Assembly: GCA_964247055.1 (NCBI GenBank) | Contig: OZ176053.1 | Coordinates: 9,672,001 to 9,736,000 of the forward strand | Direction: 5' to 3' | Source of the DNA: Paragordius varius | Lineage: Eukaryota > Nematomorpha | DNA: 64,000 bases | Shown here: positions 63,980-64,000 of the stretch, in pieces | Position numbering within the stretch: the stretch's first letter is position 1 | Layout of the letters: every line of letters begins with the position of its first letter | Notes under the pieces: model-generated | Databases searched by the model: none | What the model saw: only the letters and a program-made list of their open reading frames with translations | Told to the model about the DNA's origin: nothing | Made by a program: the position numbers and the translations under genes

Positions 63980-64000
63980 TAAAATTTGAAAACGGTTCCA

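Overview
The window is very AT-rich, intron-rich eukaryotic DNA, most likely from an animal. Two conserved genes can be read completely: an importin-alpha (12 exons, 586 aa) and a Ku80/XRCC5 (19 exons, 810 aa). Their exon lengths and intron phases add up to closed reading frames. They lie head to head, 94 bp apart. In both genes the first introns are tiny (32 and 26 bp in Ku80, 70 and 44 bp in importin-alpha) and later ones run to kilobases. That 5'-short, 3'-long gradient, together with a micro-exon gene in the same window, is described for parasitic flatworms, but I cannot assign a species.

Layout. 1-34,332 (left part, genes on the minus strand): an old segmental duplication. Copy A (1-5,756) and copy B (27,392-34,332) each carry exon 1 of a small basic-protein gene (102 aa in copy B) and an exon of a second, unrecognised gene. 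Between the copies lies a minus-strand gene of at least 19 exons (22,344-12,377). Every one of its introns is phase 1 and many exons are only 12-48 nt. It encodes an acidic region, a basic linker, a hydrophobic stretch and a C-terminal beta-rich domain with a faint likeness to the actinoporin-like family. 35,187-41,455: Ku80 (minus). 41,550-50,677: importin-alpha (plus). 50,678-60,779: mostly repeats and non-coding DNA. 60,780-61,635: first two exons of a secreted or membrane leucine-rich-repeat protein that runs on past the window.

The rest is rich in mobile-element remains: a Helitron-like element, ZMYM1-type and other hAT remnants, hAT MITEs, a small LTR-element fossil, a Penelope-like 3' end with a hammerhead-ribozyme-like core, and several kilobase-scale palindromes. 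One group of fold-back elements shares the terminus TATACCATTT and carries expandable 20-21 bp tandem repeats in its arms. Because the duplication supplies an empty site for several insertions, their ends can be placed exactly.

Ku80 (DNA end joining) and importin-alpha (nuclear import) probably share a promoter. No functional link between the left-hand genes can be shown from sequence alone.
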